A stretch of DNA of 64,000 nt, from the NCBI RefSeq assembly GCF_018398315.1, contig NZ_JAHBRW010000002.1, positions 1,596,637-1,660,636 on the forward strand, written 5' to 3'. Under the pieces are notes generated by a model. The model made no database searches, was not told where the DNA came from, and saw only the letters and a list, made by a program, of their open reading frames with translations. The position numbers and the translations under genes are program-made. Origin of the DNA: Chelatococcus sp. YT9. GTDB lineage: Bacteria; Pseudomonadota; Alphaproteobacteria; Rhizobiales; Beijerinckiaceae. Positions 60,412-64,000 of the stretch are shown piece by piece (positions within the stretch are counted from its first letter, which is position 1; each line of letters begins with the position of its first letter).

Positions 60412-61917
60412 ATGGACCTTTTCGGCAATCTGCTGATCGGCTTCGGGACCGCACTGTCGCTGCAGAATTTGGTGTATGCATTCGCCGGCTGTCTGCTCGG
60501 AACCCTGATCGGTGTGCTGCCCGGGCTCGGGCCACTCGCTACAATCTCCATGTTGCTGCCTTTCACCTTCGGGCTGGATCCGACGGCGGCGCTCATCATG
60601 CTCGCGGGCATTTACTACGGCGCGGCTTATGGCGGTTCGACCACGGCGATCCTGGTCAACCTGCCCGGGGAGACCTCGTCCGTCGTCACCGTGCTCGACG
60701 GATATCAGATGGCCCGGCAGGGCAGGGCGGGAGTGGCTATCGCAACGGCGGCTATCGGTTCGTTTTTTGCGGGTTGCGTTGGCACCCTTGTGCTCGCGGC
60801 CTTTGCCGCTCCATTGGCGAATGTCGCCTTTCGCTTCGGTGGTGCGGAATACTTCTCGCTGATGGTGGTCGGGCTGATCGGCGCGGTCTCGCTCGCCTCC
60901 GGATCGGTGCTCAAGGCGATTGGGATGATCCTGATCGGCGTCATCCTTGGCACTGTGGGCACCGATCTCAATTCCGGCGTGCAGCGCTTCACGTTTGGGA
61001 CGCCCAATCTCTGGGAGGGCATCGACTTTATTGTGATCGCGGTCGGTCTTTTCGCCTTCGGGGAAGTCATCGCGAGCCTTGAGAACGATGCGAGCCGAGA
61101 GACCTTCACCGATAACATGGGCCGTCTCATGCCCAATGGGGCGGATTTCAGGCGAATGACGCCAGCGATCTTGCGGGGAACATCCATCGGTACCCTGCTC
61201 GGCATCCTGCCGGGCGCTGGCTTGTCTCTGTCTTCCTTCTTTTCCTATAGCCTGGAGAAGAAGGTCTCGCGTTTTCGCCACGAGCTCGGCAAAGGAGCGA
61301 TCGAGGGGGTAGCGGGCCCTGAATCCGCAAATAACGCGGCGGCGCAGACCGCATTTATTCCGACGCTCACGCTTGGCATTCCCGGCAGCCCCACGATGGC
61401 GCTGATGCTCGGCGCGATGGTCATGCACAACATTCAGCCGGGTCCGCAGGTCATGACAAGCAATCCAGACCTCTTCTGGGGGCTCATCGTTTCCATGTGG
61501 ATCGGCAATCTGATCCTGATCATCCTCAATCTGCCGCTCGTTGGCCTCTGGGTGCGGTTGCTGCGCATACCTTATGGCGTTCTTTATCCCGCAATCCTCC
61601 TGTTCTGCTGCCTCGGTGTCTATTCCGTGCAGTTCTCGACATTCGACCTCTTTCTGGCCGCGGGCTTCGGCCTTGCCGGCTATGCTTTCCGCAAGCTTGA
61701 ATGTGAACCGGCGCCGCTCGTCCTGGGCTTTGTTCTCGGGCCGCTGCTAGAAGAAAACTTCAGGCGAGCGATGGTCCTGTCGCAGGGTGATTTCACGATT
61801 TTTGTTCGGGAGCCGATATCTTTGTGCTTCCTGCTGCTGGCTGTTGCGCTTCTGGTTGCCGCGACACTTCCCAAGATGCGGCGGGAGCGTGATGCCATCC
61901 TTCGCGAAGAAATGTAA
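60412..61917 (+). CDS. tctA: Tripartite tricarboxylate transporter large membrane subunit (TctA)
   Basis: A 501-residue membrane protein with about 12 helices. GTLIGVLPGLGPLATISMLL and MLAGIYYGAAYGGSTTAILV are family signatures, and the repeated-half motif GTLLGILPGAGLSLSSFFSY confirms the internal duplication of TctA. TAGGAGCG before the ATG overlaps the tctB stop region. It forms the transport channel with TctB. Confidence 0.95.
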   Translation: MDLFGNLLIGFGTALSLQNLVYAFAGCLLGTLIGVLPGLGPLATISMLLPFTFGLDPTAALIMLAGIYYGAAYGGSTTAILVNLPGETSSVVTVLDGYQMARQGRAGVAIATAAIGSFFAGCVGTLVLAAFAAPLANVAFRFGGAEYFSLMVVGLIGAVSLASGSVLKAIGMILIGVILGTVGTDLNSGVQRFTFGTPNLWEGIDFIVIAVGLFAFGEVIASLENDASRETFTDNMGRLMPNGADFRRMTPAILRGTSIGTLLGILPGAGLSLSSFFSYSLEKKVSRFRHELGKGAIEGVAGPESANNAAAQTAFIPTLTLGIPGSPTMALMLGAMVMHNIQPGPQVMTSNPDLFWGLIVSMWIGNLILIILNLPLVGLWVRLLRIPYGVLYPAILLFCCLGVYSVQFSTFDLFLAAGFGLAGYAFRKLECEPAPLVLGFVLGPLLEENFRRAMVLSQGDFTIFVREPISLCFLLLAVALLVAATLPKMRRERDAILREEM

Positions 61918-61980
61918 GGCTTCATCCCCAGCCGAAAGAGCGGCGAAGCTGACAAGCATAAGTGATAACGGGAGGACTAG

Positions 61981-62940
61981 ATGAAACGCATCCTCGGAGT
62001 TGCTCTATTTGCCTGTGCTACCCTTTTTTCAGGTTTGGCCAGCGCTCAGGACTTTCCCTCCAAGCGGGTAACGATCGTTATTCCCTTCACACCTGCTGGC
62101 TCGAACGACACGATTGGTCGGTATCTCGCCGATGGCTTGTCGAAGCTCTGGGGCACGCCCGTGGTGGTGGAAAATCGGCCTGGCGCAGGTTCGGCGATCG
62201 GCTCCGCGCACGTCGCCCAGTCAAAGCCTGATGGCTACACGCTGCTCTTCGTGTCAGGCACCTTTACAACGAATGCGGCAACCCAGGCCAATCTGCCGTT
62301 CGATCCGGTGAAGGATCTGAAGCCGGTTGGCATGGGCGCCCTCGGGCAGATGGTGATCGTCACCGGGTCGCGCGTGCCGACTTCAAACCTCGCGGACCTC
62401 GTGAAGGCGGCCAAGACGCAGAAGGTCTTCTACGGCACCACCGGCGTCGGTAGTTCCACCCAATTCGCAGGCGAACTCCTGAATGACGTGGCTGGCATCA
62501 AGATGGAGCCCGTTCATTACAAGGGTGGCACCGATGCGCTCGTCGACATGGCCGGCGGACGCCTCGACGTCTATGTGGGCACCGTGACGCAGGTGCTGTC
62601 GAGCGTGACGAGCAACAAGGCCAAGCCGGTCGCCATCGCCAGCAAGACGCGCTCCAAGGCTCTGCCTGACGTGCCGACGGTGGCCGAAGCCGGCTTCGCG
62701 GGCGCCGAGGCGGACATCTGGTGGGGAGTCTTCGCGCCTTCCGGGACGCCTGATGCCGTGGTGACGAAGATCAACCAAGGTATCAACAAGGTCATGGCGT
62801 CTCAGGAGGCAACAGAATTTCTCGCCAAGCATGGTGCCATGCCCGCTGAAATGAGCGTTGCCGAATTTAGCGACCATGTGACCAAAGAATTGGCGAAGTG
62901 GCGGGAGCTGGCCGTCAAGCACAACATCAAGGCAGAATAG
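61981..62940 (+). CDS. tctC: Tripartite tricarboxylate transporter substrate-binding protein (TctC/Bug family)
   Basis: A 319-residue periplasmic protein with a Sec signal peptide at residues 1-22 (cleavage near ASAQD). The Bug-family motifs KRVTIVIPFTPAGSNDTIGR, VVVENRPGAGSAIGSAHVAQ and KPDGYTLLFVS are clear. GGGAGGACTAG precedes the ATG. Gene order B-A-C differs from the common C-B-A order. The ligand is a carboxylate, not identified. Confidence 0.95.
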   Translation: MKRILGVALFACATLFSGLASAQDFPSKRVTIVIPFTPAGSNDTIGRYLADGLSKLWGTPVVVENRPGAGSAIGSAHVAQSKPDGYTLLFVSGTFTTNAATQANLPFDPVKDLKPVGMGALGQMVIVTGSRVPTSNLADLVKAAKTQKVFYGTTGVGSSTQFAGELLNDVAGIKMEPVHYKGGTDALVDMAGGRLDVYVGTVTQVLSSVTSNKAKPVAIASKTRSKALPDVPTVAEAGFAGAEADIWWGVFAPSGTPDAVVTKINQGINKVMASQEATEFLAKHGAMPAEMSVAEFSDHVTKELAKWRELAVKHNIKAE

Positions 62941-63014
62941 TTGCAGGGGCTGCTGCAGAGTGGCGATGCTTTTGGGCTTTGCCAGTGTCGGGGCAAGTGC
63001 GGTGAGGACGGGGC

Positions 63015-64000
63015 ATGGCAAGTATCGCCAGTATTCATGATATCAAGGCTGACGGAGATTTCGCTGCCGATTACGCGGCGTTCGCCTCGGCGCTGACGCT
63101 CGATCGCATGCCGCAGGTTGTCGTCGAGGCCGCCAAGGCCAATCTCTTCGATACGCTCGCCTGTGCGACGGCCGGGGCCTCGGCGGCGGGGGTCGGCGAG
63201 CTCAAGACACTTGTCGCGGAATGGGGCGGCAAGCCCGAGGCGAGCATCTGGTGCTCGTCGATCCGGGTCCCGGCCCACCACGCGGCCTGGGTGAATGGCA
63301 TGATGGCGCATGCCCGCGACTACGATGACACCCATGACGGGGCGGTGCTGCATGCCGGTGTGTCCGTCATCCCGGCGGCCCTGGCCGCGTCCGAACTCAA
63401 TCCGAATGCGACCGGCGCTGATCTCATCGCCGGCATAGTTGCGGGTCTCGAGCTCATTTGTCGGCTCGGCGTCGCGACATCGATCGGCATTATCGAAAGC
63501 GGGTTCATGTATACCTCGCTCTTCGGGCATTTCGCAGCGACGGTTGCGGCTGCGCGGGTGGCCGGGCTTGATAGGGACCAGACGATCAATGCATTCGGCG
63601 TTGCCTACAGCCAGGCGGCCGGGACCCATCAGGTGACGCGTGATGCAGCATTGACCAAGCGAATCCAGCCCGGCTTCGCTGCGAAGACCGGGCTCGTCTC
63701 GGTCGCGTTGACAAAGGTCGGGATCCGTGGCGCCCAGAACACCTTCGAGGGGGTAGACGGGCTGTTCCGGAGCTATCTGCGGGGGCGCTATGATAGGGAC
63801 GCGTTGAGAGGGGGGCTGGGTGAGCGGTTTGAGTTTCTCAATCTGAGCTACAAGCCCTATCCTTGCTGCCGCTTCAACCACACGGCCATTGACGCTGCCC
63901 TCATCCTCCGACGCGAGTTGGAGGCACGCGGCGCGACCCTTCAAAGGCTCACCGCACGGGTGAACAAGCAAGCTTTCGAGGCCGTTTGTACGCCTGTCGA
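63015..64000 (+). CDS. MmgE/PrpD family protein (partial, runs off window end)
   Basis: The first 328 residues of an MmgE/PrpD-type protein, normally about 450 residues. The family includes 2-methylcitrate dehydratase and cis-aconitate decarboxylase. Seen: NLFDTLACATAGASAAGVGE, HARDYDDTHDGAVLHAG (the conserved active-site region), AAGTHQVTRDAALTKRIQPG and the C-terminal domain start YKPYPCCRFNHTAIDAAL. GAGGACGGGG lies before ATG 63015. It follows the tct genes, so the transported acid could be its substrate. Confidence 0.9.
   Translation, partial: MASIASIHDIKADGDFAADYAAFASALTLDRMPQVVVEAAKANLFDTLACATAGASAAGVGELKTLVAEWGGKPEASIWCSSIRVPAHHAAWVNGMMAHARDYDDTHDGAVLHAGVSVIPAALAASELNPNATGADLIAGIVAGLELICRLGVATSIGIIESGFMYTSLFGHFAATVAAARVAGLDRDQTINAFGVAYSQAAGTHQVTRDAALTKRIQPGFAAKTGLVSVALTKVGIRGAQNTFEGVDGLFRSYLRGRYDRDALRGGLGERFEFLNLSYKPYPCCRFNHTAIDAALILRRELEARGATLQRLTARVNKQAFEAVCTPV

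Noticed and set aside
60118-61428. A 436-codon open frame antisense to tctB and tctA
   Set aside because: Low-complexity composition rich in Arg, Asp and Gln is typical of the reverse frame of a membrane protein; tctB and tctA have clear motifs.
1-64000. CRISPR arrays, tRNA or rRNA genes, integrases, transposases, toxin-antitoxin or phage-defence genes
   Set aside because: None seen on either strand. The 11-bp array at 36605 is too short and lacks spacers, so it is not CRISPR.

Overview
The window is GC-rich, tightly packed DNA from a free-living alphaproteobacterium, probably Hyphomicrobiales and perhaps Chelatococcus- or Bosea-like (inferred from gene families, codon bias and REP-like repeats; no rRNA or tRNA is present to confirm it). 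It holds about 55 protein genes and no CRISPR array, prophage, insertion sequence or RNA gene that I can see. Nearly everything is catabolic: a series of self-contained modules, each with its own transporter, enzymes and regulator.

Layout. (1) 1-3867: a truncated taurine/sulfonate-type ABC permease diverges from a LacI regulator, an SMP-30 lactonase and a two-part UxaA-type sugar-acid dehydratase, with a LacI-type operator between them. (2) 3945-8145: a phosphopantetheinyl transferase, a 14-TM drug exporter, a zinc-ribbon metallo-beta-lactamase-fold protein and a DUF2938 membrane protein. (3) 8174-12306: a complete larA-larC-larE-larB operon for a nickel-pincer racemase, followed by a divergent ClC channel with CBS domains. 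(4) 14453-25623: an HTH regulator with two tandem DUF1028 proteins, a branched-chain-amino-acid-type ABC transporter made of fused subunits (LivHM, LivGF) and hydantoinase A/B. A shared AGCTAAAC motif lies upstream of all three transcription units. (5) 26053-32821: a LysR regulator, a sugar ABC transporter without an ATPase, a cytoplasmic sulfatase and a DUF4432 epimerase-like protein. (6) 33257-44994: a FadR-type GntR regulator facing a TPP enzyme/hydrolase/cupin operon across an 11-bp-phased repeat array. A second operon follows (enolase-superfamily dehydratase, NAD epimerase, RidA, peptide-type ABC transporter without ATPases), then a hydroxyisobutyrate/threonate-type dehydrogenase. (7) 45093-47079: ChrA and two small proteins. 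(8) 47404-57752: a LacI regulator with two operators controlling a nine-gene operon that fits non-phosphorylative L-rhamnose (or similar 6-deoxysugar) oxidation, fed by a full DppBCDF-type transporter. (9) 58073-64000: a 3-oxoacid CoA-transferase, a tripartite tricarboxylate transporter (TctB, TctA, TctC) and the start of an MmgE/PrpD gene.

How the genes work together. Most modules pair uptake of one acid, sugar or amide with two to four enzymes. Two ABC systems lack ATPase genes and probably borrow them; the DppDF pair at 55085-56907 is the nearest candidate for the peptide-type system. Three solute-binding-protein genes are followed at once by a hairpin before the next gene of the operon, a layout known to raise binding-protein mRNA over permease mRNA.

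The most interesting parts are the DUF1028/HTH/fused-Liv/hydantoinase unit with its shared motif, the 11-bp-phased array next to gntR, the lar operon of unknown racemase substrate, and the sulfatase and rhamnose-like operons. Functional names come from reading motifs and conserved family architecture; no database search was run.
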